Source: an uncultured Bacillaceae bacterium (GTDB lineage Bacteria; Bacillota; Bacilli; Bacillales; Pradoshiaceae). From it: a DNA stretch of 14,180 nucleotides. Below the pieces are notes generated by a model. That model was not told the origin of the DNA. It searched no databases and was given only the letters and a program-made list of their open reading frames with translations. The position numbers were made by a program, and so were the translations under genes. Where the stretch lies: the NCBI GenBank assembly GCA_904501845.1, contig CAJGCH010000044.1:1-14180 (forward strand), written 5' to 3'. Below are positions 1 to 6,523 of the stretch, piece after piece (position 1 is the stretch's first letter; every line of letters begins with the position of its first letter).

Positions 1-99
1 ATTCTTCGTTATATACGTATCCTAAAAAGGTTATTTGTAACAGAGCGGTCAGGGAAGCAACTTTGAACATACCTTTTGGTTTGCTATCGGTTATAACAA

Positions 100-124
100 T
101 AAAAGACTGCCATATTGGCAGTCT
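100..124 (-). terminator. Rho-independent terminator, leftward
   Basis: An 8-bp perfect stem (104-111 with 117-124, AGACTGCC/GGCAGTCT) closes a 5-base loop. Read on the minus strand it is followed by TTTTATTG. It would stop leftward transcription leaving the transposase remnant. The outermost 100 bases hold no gene I can support. Confidence 0.6.
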
Positions 125-140
125 CAAACTGTAGGCAAAT

Positions 141-170
141 GGGACTGAGAATGCTTTTATTCTCAGTCCC
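141..170. repeat. 12-bp perfect stem-loop behind the transposase remnant
   Basis: GGGACTGAGAAT (141-152) and its exact complement (159-170) enclose a 6-base loop. It lies 54 bases beyond the transposase stop codon and directly inside the left terminal repeat. From memory, such a stem-loop between transposase and end is common in IS1182-type elements. On the plus strand it is followed by a T-rich run, so it might also terminate rightward transcription. Confidence 0.6.
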
Positions 171-223
171 TTCATTCATTTTTTGATATATTCTCCATAG
201 ACAGGCCTCTCCTGCTCTCTTTT

Positions 224-643
224 TTAGGTCATTTTTGGCGTTTTACATAGCCAATTGGCTATCTTCTTTAGGTTCATAGCAGCAAAAGTAAGCATCGCCT
301 GCATGGACAATTTTTCAATTCTCCTAAGGGTTGTCCACCGCATTCCATGCTTTTCCTTTGCATCGGCAAAGACCTGTTCAATTGATTCTTTGCAATGGTT
401 TTGCGCATGGAACGAATACTGAACATGTATTGGATGAAGGTCATTTTAATGAGGACAACAGGATCAATACTGGGGCGACCTCGTTCAGCCGAATAAGCAT
501 CCTCGACTAATGAGTAAATGAAGGAAAAATCAATGGCGGCTTCGACTTTTCGAACCAAATGGTTCTCGGGTACGAGTTAATCTAATGTAATCATTTCTAT
601 TTGTTCACGGTTTTTAGGGGTATATTTGGTTAAATGTCATCAT
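224..643 (-). pseudogene. IS1182-family transposase remnant (frameshift, stop, internal deletion)
   Basis: The minus strand shows two parts of an IS1182-type transposase. The N-terminal part (about 398-643) reads IEMITLD, a stop codon at 577-579, then LVPENHLVRK and a DUF772-like stretch containing GRPSIDPVVLIKM and SIRSMRKTI. The C-terminal part (224 to about 395) reads ESIEQVFADAKEKHGMRW, then TTLRRIEKLSMQAMLTFAA and a stop at 224-226, in a different frame. The middle of the protein, several hundred residues including most of the DDE catalytic core, is gone; the join lies near 388-398. The start also needs a frameshift: ATG 643 or 640 opens a frame that ends after MTFNQIYP, while KNREQIEMITLD is in another. 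An AAGGTGATG ribosome site and a TATAAT box (674-679) remain upstream. The product cannot be functional. Confidence 0.85.
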
Positions 644-734
644 CACCTTGGGTGGGTAAGTATTGTTAGTTGTATTATACTAAAGTAGGTAAATGTTGGT
701 TTTGTGAGTACTGTTTTTTATGAAGCGCAGACTC

Positions 735-862
735 CTATTTTCGGCAGAATGGGCGAGACTCTCGGTACGGAGAAGGAGGCAGGCTGATGACAGCTCTTGC
801 CGAAGGCGAGCTGGCGAAAGCAGCTCCCCCACGGTTCGCTGAGTCCATTCTGCCGAAAATAG
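735..862. repeat. 128-bp palindromic intergenic repeat (MITE-like)
   Basis: Perfect 18-bp inverted ends (735-752 and 845-862, CTATTTTCGGCAGAATGG and its complement) bound a core that is clearly more GC-rich than its surroundings. The core holds smaller stems, for example AGCTC...GAGCT around 792-812. The GGGCGAGACTC start of the core resembles, from memory, a repeat scattered through intergenic DNA of many Bacillaceae. No coding potential and no target duplication are seen. It could be a non-autonomous mobile element or a large structured RNA or DNA cruciform. Confidence 0.6.
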
Positions 863-896
863 CTTTTCCTTTCAATAAAAGTGCTAGAGCATAGAA

Positions 897-946
897 AATA
901 CCCCTACATCGTTAGATTTTGACTAATAATATAGGGGCAGTTTTAA
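897..946. terminator. Probable bidirectional terminator beyond ilvD
   Basis: CCCCTA (901-906) pairs with TAGGGG (932-937), and an inner TTAG/CTAA pair extends the hairpin. Leftward it runs into TATTTTC, rightward into CAGTTTT. It is the first plausible stop for ilvD transcripts, about 160 bases past the ilvD stop codon; a CCCTTAAGGG palindrome at 949-958 lies between. The 979-1095 stretch holds nothing else I recognise. Confidence 0.4.
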
Positions 947-1095
947 ACCCTTAAGGGATTTTGTCTACAGTCTGAAACAATTTAATTTAAACAGAACTTA
1001 TCGTTTTCAAATCCAATAGTTTATCAATCTAGCGGCATACTAAAGGTGGATAAGGTTTTCTTGAAATCCTATTTCCATTTAGTTTTGTTCATCAT

Positions 1096-2775
1096 TTAGA
1101 TTTTCATAACGCCGCCCGTACTTGCGGATGTGACCAGTTTGGAATAGCGTGCAAGATAGCCAGTTTTCACTTTAGGTTCAAAGCCTTTCCAATTTGCTCT
1201 GCGTTGTTCAAACTCTTCGTCGGAAATTTCCAATTGAATGGTTCGTTTATTCATATCCAGCTCAATGATATCTCCGTTTTCAACGAAGGCAATAGGGCCG
1301 CCTTCAGCTGCTTCTGGTGATATATGCCCAATGCTGATTCCCCTTGAGGCTCCTGAAAAACGTCCGTCAGTGATTAGTCCGACTTTAGCTCCCAATCCTC
1401 TTCCGACAATTTGTGAGGTTGGAGCGAGCATTTCCGGCATACCAGGACCGCCTTTGGGACCTTCATAACGGATAACTACCACGTCGCCTTCTTTTACTTT
1501 ACCGGTTATGATACCTGATAGTGCATCTTCCTGGGAATCGAAACAGATGGCAGGGCCCCTGTGATAGCCGCCAACCTCAGGGTCGACTGCTCCAACTTTA
1601 ATAATGGAACCATTTGGTGCCAGATTACCAAACAGGACTGCCAAACCTCCGCGTTCAGAATGTGGATTGCTTAAAGGCCGGATGACATCATGATCAACAA
1701 TTTCACAGCCTGCTACATTCTCTCGCAATGTTTGGCCGGATACCGTTATACAATCTCCATTCAAAGCATCTGGTTTTTTCAGTAATTCATTTATAATGGC
1801 ACTGACACCACCTGCATTATGTACATCTTCAATATGATAATCGGATGCTGGCGCTATTTTTGCCAAATGAGGTACCCGGCTGGCAATTTCATTAATGCGC
1901 TCCATTGGATATTCAAAGCCTGCTTCATGGGCTAATGCAAGGGTATGGAGAACTGTATTGGTCGAACCGCCCATAGCCATATCAAGGGCAAATGCATTAT
2001 CAATGGCATCCATTGTCACGATGTCGCGCGGTTTTAGATTTTGTTTGATGAGCTGCATTAATTGTTTGGCAGATTGTCTTACAAAATCCTTTCTTTCTTC
2101 CGCCACCGCGAGTATCGTACCATTGCCAGGCAAAGCTAAACCCAGCCCTTCCGCAAGGCAGTTCATTGAATTTGCGGTAAACATTCCGGAGCAGGATCCG
2201 CAAGTCGGGCAGGCGACCTGTTCAATTTCCTGAAGCCGTGCTTCATCAATTTGTCCGGATTGATAAGCCCCGACACCTTCGAAAACAGAGGTGAGCGAAA
2301 GAGCGTTGCCATCTTTGTCCTTACCGGCTTTCATCGGTCCGCCGCTGACGAATATAGTGGGGATATTGACGCGCAGCGCGGCCATCATCATACCAGGAGT
2401 GATTTTGTCACAGTTTGGAATGCAAACCATCCCATCGAACCAATGTGCTGAAACGACTGTTTCAATTGAATCCGCGATAATTTCACGGCTTGGAAGAGAA
2501 TAGCGCATGCCGATATGTCCCATGGCGATTCCATCATCCACACCAATCGTATTAAATTCAAATGGGACGCCGCCAGCTTCACGGATTGCCTCTTTTACGA
2601 TTTTTCCGAACTCTTGCAGGTGAACATGACCTGGCACAATATCTATATATGAATTACAAACCGCGATGAAAGGCTTGCCGAAATCCTCATCATTTACTCC
2701 TGCTGCTCTAAGCAGGCTACGGTGTGGTGCGCGATCCACGCCTTTTTTTATCATATTACTTCTCATTTCAGTCAT
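1096..2775 (-). CDS. ilvD: Dihydroxy-acid dehydratase IlvD
   Basis: IlvD removes water from 2,3-dihydroxy-isovalerate and 2,3-dihydroxy-3-methylvalerate to give the keto acids that become valine (and leucine) and isoleucine. It is a cytosolic iron-sulfur enzyme. The 559-residue product fits the roughly 558 residues of the B. subtilis enzyme and is collinear with it. Visible family signatures are CNSYIDIVPGHVHL (about 40-53), NCDKITPG (cluster Cys122), CPTCGSCSGMFTANSMNC (189-206, with Cys195) and GRFSGASRG near the C terminus. I chose ATG 2775 (MTEMRSNM) over ATG 2790 because the GGAG ribosome site (plus-strand 2785-2788) sits 9 bases before 2775 and overlaps the upstream ATG. It stands alone on the minus strand, opposite to brxA. 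The gene is intact, with no missing key residue. Confidence 0.97.
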   Translation of the reverse strand: MTEMRSNMIKKGVDRAPHRSLLRAAGVNDEDFGKPFIAVCNSYIDIVPGHVHLQEFGKIVKEAIREAGGVPFEFNTIGVDDGIAMGHIGMRYSLPSREIIADSIETVVSAHWFDGMVCIPNCDKITPGMMMAALRVNIPTIFVSGGPMKAGKDKDGNALSLTSVFEGVGAYQSGQIDEARLQEIEQVACPTCGSCSGMFTANSMNCLAEGLGLALPGNGTILAVAEERKDFVRQSAKQLMQLIKQNLKPRDIVTMDAIDNAFALDMAMGGSTNTVLHTLALAHEAGFEYPMERINEIASRVPHLAKIAPASDYHIEDVHNAGGVSAIINELLKKPDALNGDCITVSGQTLRENVAGCEIVDHDVIRPLSNPHSERGGLAVLFGNLAPNGSIIKVGAVDPEVGGYHRGPAICFDSQEDALSGIITGKVKEGDVVVIRYEGPKGGPGMPEMLAPTSQIVGRGLGAKVGLITDGRFSGASRGISIGHISPEAAEGGPIAFVENGDIIELDMNKRTIQLEISDEEFEQRRANWKGFEPKVKTGYLARYSKLVTSASTGGVMKI

Positions 2776-2797
2776 GAAAATCATCTCCATTAGGTAA

Positions 2798-2835
2798 ATT
2801 TATCTGTATATTTAGAATTATTGAACATTTTAACA
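2798..2835 (-). promoter_or_regulatory. ilvD extended -10 promoter and CodY-like box
   Basis: On the minus strand TGTTAAAAT (plus 2827-2835) forms an extended -10 element with no good -35. Downstream of the expected start point, ATTTATCTGTATATT (2798-2812) matches the CodY consensus AATTTTCWGAAAATT at 11 of 15 positions. CodY represses branched-chain amino acid genes in Bacillus, so the placement makes sense, but four mismatches in AT-rich DNA is weak evidence. I saw no T-box signature in the leader. Confidence 0.4.
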
Positions 2836-3216
2836 TTAATTGAAGGAATATCCTATCATATAAAAATAATTTTTTAACTTTTTTTGAAGCAGCTTATGAA
2901 TTTAATCATCTAAGACTATTTAGAGCAAGCGGGTCCATGCAAAAAGATACATAGTAGAGCAAGTTTAAAGTCTCTTGTGAACATTGATTTACTAGAGAAA
3001 GCAGCAGTTAATGATGGATTTGAATCACGTGACAATTGATGGGGCGTGTTTTGATGAGGGAATAGCCGGCTACAGTGACAGACTTCTTTGAGAATGACGA
3101 ATTGAAGTATCCAGCGAAGATTTGATTTGGGCAGCCCATATGTTCTTCAATCCTTGCAACTGCTGGATTTCTGATGTATTCTAACAGGAGAACAGTAAGA
3201 ATTTGGGGGTATGTAC
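2836..3216. other. Intergenic gap between ilvD and brxA; possible gene scrap
   Basis: About 380 bases hold no intact gene. On the plus strand 2914-3039 is open for 42 codons (DYLEQAGPCKK ... NDGFESRDN) but has no start codon or ribosome site, so it may be a fragment of a lost gene or chance. The brxA ribosome site GGGGGT is at 3205-3210. I found no riboswitch, T-box or clear brxA promoter. Confidence 0.4.
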
Positions 3217-3648
3217 ATGTCCATGGCATATGATGAATATATGAAACAAATGGTTAAGCCAATGAGAGCAGAACTTACGGATGCAGGATTTAAGGAATTG
3301 ACGTCTCCTGAAGAAGTGGATGAATTCATGGAGAAGGCAGAAGGAACAACGCTTGTAGTCATTAATTCCGTTTGCGGATGTGCAGGCGGTCTTGCAAGAC
3401 CTGCTGCGACACAGGCGATTGAAGCTGAAGTGAAACCCGATCATTTCGTGACTGTTTTTGCCGGTCAGGATAAAGAAGCGACAGCCCGAATGAGAGAATA
3501 TATTGCTGAGGTTCCTTCAAGCCCTTCTATGGCTCTCTTCAAAGGTAATGAGGTTGTTCATTTTATCCCAAGACATGAGATTGAGGGCTACACGCTTGAG
3601 GATGTCCGCGATAATTTATTGGGTGCCTTTTCTAAATACTGCAAGTAA
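3217..3648 (+). CDS. brxA: Bacilliredoxin BrxA (YphP family)
   Basis: A cytosolic thiol-disulfide protein of the YphP/YqiW family. Family members remove bacillithiol from S-bacillithiolated proteins after oxidative stress. The 143-residue product carries the family CXC active site, Cys53-Gly-Cys55 (VCGCAGGLARP), then FAGQDKEATARMREY and the conserved SSPSMALFKG and FIPRHEIEG segments. Start ATG 3217 (MSMAYDEYM) is preferred to ATG 3211 because GGGGGT at 3205-3210 then has 6-base spacing and the product matches the known YphP N terminus. Its position between ilvD and ypiP is the same as yphP in B. subtilis, which is why I use brxA rather than brxB. It has its own terminator downstream, so it is probably a single-gene transcript. 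Confidence 0.93.
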   Translation: MSMAYDEYMKQMVKPMRAELTDAGFKELTSPEEVDEFMEKAEGTTLVVINSVCGCAGGLARPAATQAIEAEVKPDHFVTVFAGQDKEATARMREYIAEVPSSPSMALFKGNEVVHFIPRHEIEGYTLEDVRDNLLGAFSKYCK

Positions 3649-3657
3649 GAAGGCTTG

Positions 3658-3690
3658 AGACTTTCCGCATCTGGAAAGTCTTTCTTTCGT
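3658..3690 (+). terminator. Terminator after brxA
   Basis: A 9-bp stem, AGACTTTCC (3658-3666) with GGAAAGTCT (3673-3681), has a 6-base loop and is followed by TTCTTTCG. It lies 10 bases after the brxA stop and separates brxA from ypiP. Confidence 0.75.
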
Positions 3691-3727
3691 TTGTCCCACA
3701 AAACCTTCAGGAAAAGGAGTCAGGAAC

Positions 3728-4507
3728 TTGTTTGTCACAACGATAGAGAGAACAAATACACAATTGAATCAAAAGGCCATGGAGGCAGCGGCTCATCTGG
3801 GGCTACGCTATATTGAAAGAAAGAAGCGAACGATTAAGCAGCTCCAGACTATCTATCAAGAGCCTTGCATTGTCATCGGAAGGGCGCGCACGGAGATGTA
3901 TGATCTTGGAAGTGATAAACCTTTATTCTTCCACCCGAATATGGCTGCCATTCGGATGAAGCGGATCGAGAGGGGAGAGTCAGACCCCTTTCTTTCTATA
4001 ACAGGTCTTCGTGAGGGGATGACATTGCTTGACTGTACGATGGGAATGGCAGCGGATGCCTGGGTTGCCGCCTTTGCCGTTGGGGAAAGGGGAAGGGTGA
4101 CTGGATTAGAAGTTAATCCGTACATACATTTCATCATGGATGAAGGCCGGCGCCATTACACAGAGAGCGGTGCTGTATATAAGGATGCTTTAAAAAGAAT
4201 TGATATGGTGCAGGCTGATTATCATGATTTTTTGCGTGATTCAAAAGACGATTCTTATGATGTTGTCTATCTCGACCCCATGTTTACGGAAACAGTTGAA
4301 GAAAGCATGGGCATGTCCGGCCTAAGAGGATTCGCGTCCTATCAGGATGTGCAGAAAGAGGCCATCATGAATGCCAAGAGGGTAGCGAGGAAGCGTGTGG
4401 TCTTGAAGGATCATTTTCGTAGTCATCGTTTTGAGAAATACGGGTTTACCGTTGAGAAAAGAAAGTCTGCAAAATTTCATTACGGTGTGATAGAATTGAA
4501 TTATTAA
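3728..4507 (+). CDS. ypiP: Class I SAM-dependent methyltransferase, YpiP family
   Basis: A 259-residue predicted cytosolic methyltransferase. The SAM-binding motif I is MTLLDCTMGMAADA (about 98-111), followed by the acidic end of strand two (GLEVNP, 126-131). A DPMF motif (183-186, in VVYLDPMF) resembles the catalytic-loop motif of the RsmJ family of 16S rRNA guanine methyltransferases. That hints at an RNA or other nucleobase substrate, but the substrate is not shown by the sequence. The start is TTG 3728: AAGGAG (3714-3719) lies 8 bases upstream and no better ATG fits the conserved N terminus (FVTTIERTN). Its place between brxA and ypjP matches B. subtilis ypiP. The last codons run into an AT-rich palindrome. 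Confidence 0.88.
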   Translation: MFVTTIERTNTQLNQKAMEAAAHLGLRYIERKKRTIKQLQTIYQEPCIVIGRARTEMYDLGSDKPLFFHPNMAAIRMKRIERGESDPFLSITGLREGMTLLDCTMGMAADAWVAAFAVGERGRVTGLEVNPYIHFIMDEGRRHYTESGAVYKDALKRIDMVQADYHDFLRDSKDDSYDVVYLDPMFTETVEESMGMSGLRGFASYQDVQKEAIMNAKRVARKRVVLKDHFRSHRFEKYGFTVEKRKSAKFHYGVIELNY

Positions 4508-4528
4508 AAATTTTTGATAATTTAATTC
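4493..4528. repeat. 36-bp AT-rich perfect-length palindrome over the ypiP stop
   Basis: The 18 bases at 4493-4510 pair with 4511-4528 without a gap (16 Watson-Crick and 2 G-T pairs), with the centre in AAAAATTTTT. It covers the ypiP stop codon and a TTGATA that could be the -35 of ypjP (4514-4519; a weak CATATA -10 follows at 4538). AAATTTTTGATAATT (4508-4522) matches the CodY consensus at 12 of 15, though AT richness makes this easy by chance. Confidence 0.55.
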
Positions 4529-4559
4529 CAATAGAACCATATAGCAGGCAGGTGAATCG

Positions 4560-5156
4560 ATGAAGAACTGGTCCGGAATTTTGAAGAAGACATTGGTTGT
4601 CGGTCTTTCCGTTCTGAGCTTCGGAATCATTACCCCCTCCCAATATCAAGAATGGTATGAGGGGACAAGCGCCAAGGATGAAAAGGCCAAGCCGTATAGT
4701 TTAACAGAATCTGCACAGATATATGAAGAGGCAGAGACGACAGCAGACTCGCAAGCTGAGTTTCTTTCATTTATGATGAGTCAAGCAGAATCGCAATCGA
4801 TTGAGAAGTTCGGTCCGAGGATTGCTCCGGTTATCGAGGAAGAGTTCTATTCTGCGGTTCTTCCAGGCATGCAGGCAGCGCTTGAACAATTCTCGGCGGA
4901 ATATCCGAATGAACGGCTTTCGGATATCTCCATTTCAGAAAAACCGAGCGGCGGCCTAGGAGAGAAAATTTTTCACTTGTATGACAATGAAACGAGAAAA
5001 GACTTAATTCGCTTCCATGTGAGGCGGGAGAACCCTCCTGGGGAAGGTCATTGGTTTGAGTTTCATTATCATACATACAAGGATCATTTCACCGCCCATC
5101 ACTCGATTGCAAGAATTTATTGGAGCCAAAATACCCCGCCAAAATGGTTGAGCTAA
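4560..5156 (+). CDS. ypjP: YpjP-like protein of unknown function
   Basis: A 198-residue protein recognised mainly as the YpjP family by sequence pattern and by its place after ypiP. Residues about 5-25 (WSGILKKTLVVGLSVLSFGI) form a basic-hydrophobic N terminus that may be a signal or membrane anchor, so the rest is likely outside the membrane. The body has an acidic, glutamine- and alanine-rich stretch (about 40-75) and a conserved-looking C-terminal part with HVRRENPPGEGHWFEFHYH, then HHSIARIYW. No catalytic motif is evident. ATG 4560 is preceded by GCAGGTGA with normal spacing. A strong terminator follows. No function is known to me. Confidence 0.82.
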   Translation: MKNWSGILKKTLVVGLSVLSFGIITPSQYQEWYEGTSAKDEKAKPYSLTESAQIYEEAETTADSQAEFLSFMMSQAESQSIEKFGPRIAPVIEEEFYSAVLPGMQAALEQFSAEYPNERLSDISISEKPSGGLGEKIFHLYDNETRKDLIRFHVRRENPPGEGHWFEFHYHTYKDHFTAHHSIARIYWSQNTPPKWLS

Positions 5157-5187
5157 AGATGTTTCTGCCAGGGGGACTTTAGGGAAG

Positions 5188-5215
5188 AATACGTTGGAGA
5201 CAACGTATTTTTTTC
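5188..5215 (+). terminator. Terminator after ypjP
   Basis: AATACGTTG (5188-5196) and CAACGTATT (5201-5209) form a 9-bp stem with a GAGA loop, running into seven Ts. It is a textbook intrinsic terminator and separates ypjP from the TerC gene. Confidence 0.9.
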
Positions 5216-5250
5216 TATTTCATGTTCAAAACGGGAGATGACATACAGCA

Positions 5251-6015
5251 ATGAATGACTTTATGATGCAGTTGCTAGACACATATGCCTCATTCTTTGA
5301 TTGGCAAATGTGGCTGAACGTTTTAACGGATCCAGTCAGCTGGGGGCTGATTGGAACCTTGGTTGGTATGGAAGGCCTGCTATCAGCTGATAATGCCTTG
5401 GTGCTAGCGGTGATGGTCAAGCACCTGCCGCATAAGCAGAGGAAGAAAGCCTTGTTTTACGGACTGCTTGGCGCTTACTTTTTCCGCTTTCTCGCTATCG
5501 GGATTGGCGTATATCTGATTCAGATAAAATGGGTGAAGATGTTAGGTGCAGCGTATCTTGCTTGGCTCGCTTATGATCATTTCTTCCGCAAGCACAAGAA
5601 TGAGGGAGAAGAAATGGAAATCAGCAAGAAAGGGATTCTCATGCGGCTATTTGGTCCGTTTTGGGGAACGGTCATATCGGTTGAGTTAATGGATATTGCC
5701 TTTTCGGTTGATAGCATTCTCGCTGCCTTTGGTGTTAGTCAGCAAGTATGGATTTTGTTCATCGGAGGGATTCTCGGTGTCTTGATGATGCGGGGGGTGG
5801 CCGGTGTGTTCTTGCGATTGATTATGAAGATTCCTGAACTGGAGAGCGCGGCATTTATACTGATTGCCGTTATTTCTATCAAGATGTTCCTATCCATCTA
5901 TGACATTCATATTGGACATGGATTATTCTTCGCAATCTTAGCTGTCATCTTTGGCTATGCAATCGGCCTTCATTATTACCGGAAGAAACATCAGCACGAA
6001 ACAGCTAATATGTAA
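5251..6015 (+). CDS. TerC family integral membrane protein (MeeF/MeeY-like)
   Basis: A 254-residue polytopic inner-membrane protein. TerC signatures are visible: EGLLSADNALVLAVMVKHLP (41-60) and VELMDIAFSVDSILAAFG (144-161), with acidic residues E41, D47, E145, D148 and D154 in membrane segments as expected for metal transport. About seven hydrophobic segments can be counted, and a charged loop (112-127) is cytosolic or exposed. From memory it is closest to B. subtilis YceF and YkoY (MeeF, MeeY), which export manganese to load secreted enzymes. I cannot decide between them. ATG 5251 follows GGGAGATGA with about 10-base spacing. Only 94 bases separate it from ypjP and they hold the ypjP terminator, so there is no room for a yybP-ykoY manganese riboswitch. 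In B. subtilis this slot holds ypjQ, so this is a local difference. Confidence 0.9.
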   Translation: MNDFMMQLLDTYASFFDWQMWLNVLTDPVSWGLIGTLVGMEGLLSADNALVLAVMVKHLPHKQRKKALFYGLLGAYFFRFLAIGIGVYLIQIKWVKMLGAAYLAWLAYDHFFRKHKNEGEEMEISKKGILMRLFGPFWGTVISVELMDIAFSVDSILAAFGVSQQVWILFIGGILGVLMMRGVAGVFLRLIMKIPELESAAFILIAVISIKMFLSIYDIHIGHGLFFAILAVIFGYAIGLHYYRKKHQHETANM

Positions 6016-6030
6016 TGTAAATTAAGACAG

Positions 6031-6072
6031 GCGGCAGGGGCCAGTGTTTAAAGCCTCCCTGCCGCTTTTTTA
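6031..6072 (+). terminator. Terminator after the TerC gene
   Basis: GCGGCAGGG (6031-6039) pairs with CCCTGCCGC (6057-6065), followed by six Ts. The T run overlaps the stop codon of the convergent GIY-YIG gene (6070-6072). Leftward there is no good U run, so it mainly serves the plus strand. Confidence 0.85.
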
Positions 6073-6492
6073 TTGGATAAAGCTCTTGATATATTCCTCT
6101 GAAAGAGGAAGTTTTGGTCTCCCTAAATAAATGAAATGGGAAGGGCATTTGCAGTCAGAGGACCCCATCCTTGGAACGGGGATATCACCTTTAGCAATGA
6201 ATTTTCCAGCAAGATTGCATTCTCCTATAGAATGGTCATATGTTATAATTTTTACGATTGTTCCAAAGGGGCGGATATAATCCATATGCCAGCGTTTCTT
6301 CTTTTCTATACATATATGGCGCTCAATACGTTTCAATAGATTTCGTTTGGCGCTGCCTACATATACATAGACACCCCGCTGAAAAAAATAGGTGCCCAGT
6401 TTGCCTATTTCGACCTCACACTCTTTCTCAATTAATAGAAAGATAGAATAGTAGATGTGGTCTTCAGGCGGTGTTTGCCATTTTTTTATCAT
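6070..6492 (-). CDS. GIY-YIG nuclease domain protein (DUF123 / COG1833 type)
   Basis: A 140-residue stand-alone GIY-YIG-fold protein. The GIY-YIG signature appears as GVYVYVGSA (40-48), followed by R55 and RH (58-59), HMDYI (69-73), the catalytic-type glutamate in ECNLA (91-95), and GSSDCKCPSHFIYLG (110-124). This set is typical of the COG1833 Uri-superfamily branch (DUF123), whose members have no established cellular role known to me. A DNA repair or structure-specific nuclease function is only an inference. ATG 6492 has a TAGGAG site about 11 bases upstream on the minus strand. It is divergent from the lethal factor-like peptidase with only 31 bases between the start codons, and its 3' end meets the TerC terminator. 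Confidence 0.85.
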   Translation of the reverse strand: MIKKWQTPPEDHIYYSIFLLIEKECEVEIGKLGTYFFQRGVYVYVGSAKRNLLKRIERHICIEKKKRWHMDYIRPFGTIVKIITYDHSIGECNLAGKFIAKGDIPVPRMGSSDCKCPSHFIYLGRPKLPLSEEYIKSFIQ

Positions 6493-6523
6493 AAGTCAAT
6501 ACGCTCCTAAGAAGGTGATATGT

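Larger units (their letters stand above)
121..978. mobile_element. Decayed insertion-sequence region framed by similar inverted ends
   Basis: Two 20-base ends lie in inverted orientation at 121-140 and 959-978. Read outward they agree at 16 of 20 positions and share the core CTACAGT. Each has a stem-loop just inside it (141-170 on the left, 901-937 on the right). Between them lie an IS1182-family transposase remnant and a 128-bp palindromic repeat. The simplest reading is the leftover of one or two insertion sequences that inserted downstream of ilvD and decayed. The right end could belong to a second, otherwise lost copy, because no transposase sequence is visible next to it. The boundaries are inferred from the repeat alone; I saw no target-site duplication. 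Confidence 0.45.

Noticed and set aside
1..70. Minus-strand frame opening at ATG 70 (MFKVASLTALLQITFLGYVYNEE) and running off the left edge
   Set aside because: AAAGG lies only one base before the ATG and the frame is also open far upstream through both hairpins, so it may be chance; too little sequence is present to judge.
1238..2503. Several open frames on the plus strand and in other frames over ilvD
   Set aside because: They are shadows of a highly conserved intact ilvD and have no ribosome sites.
2791..3200. T-box leader for ilvD or brxA
   Set aside because: The conserved T-box AGGGTGGNACCGCG sequence is absent on both strands.
3008..3444. Minus-strand frames of 70-87 codons at the brxA start
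   Set aside because: They overlap brxA, have biased composition and no ribosome site.
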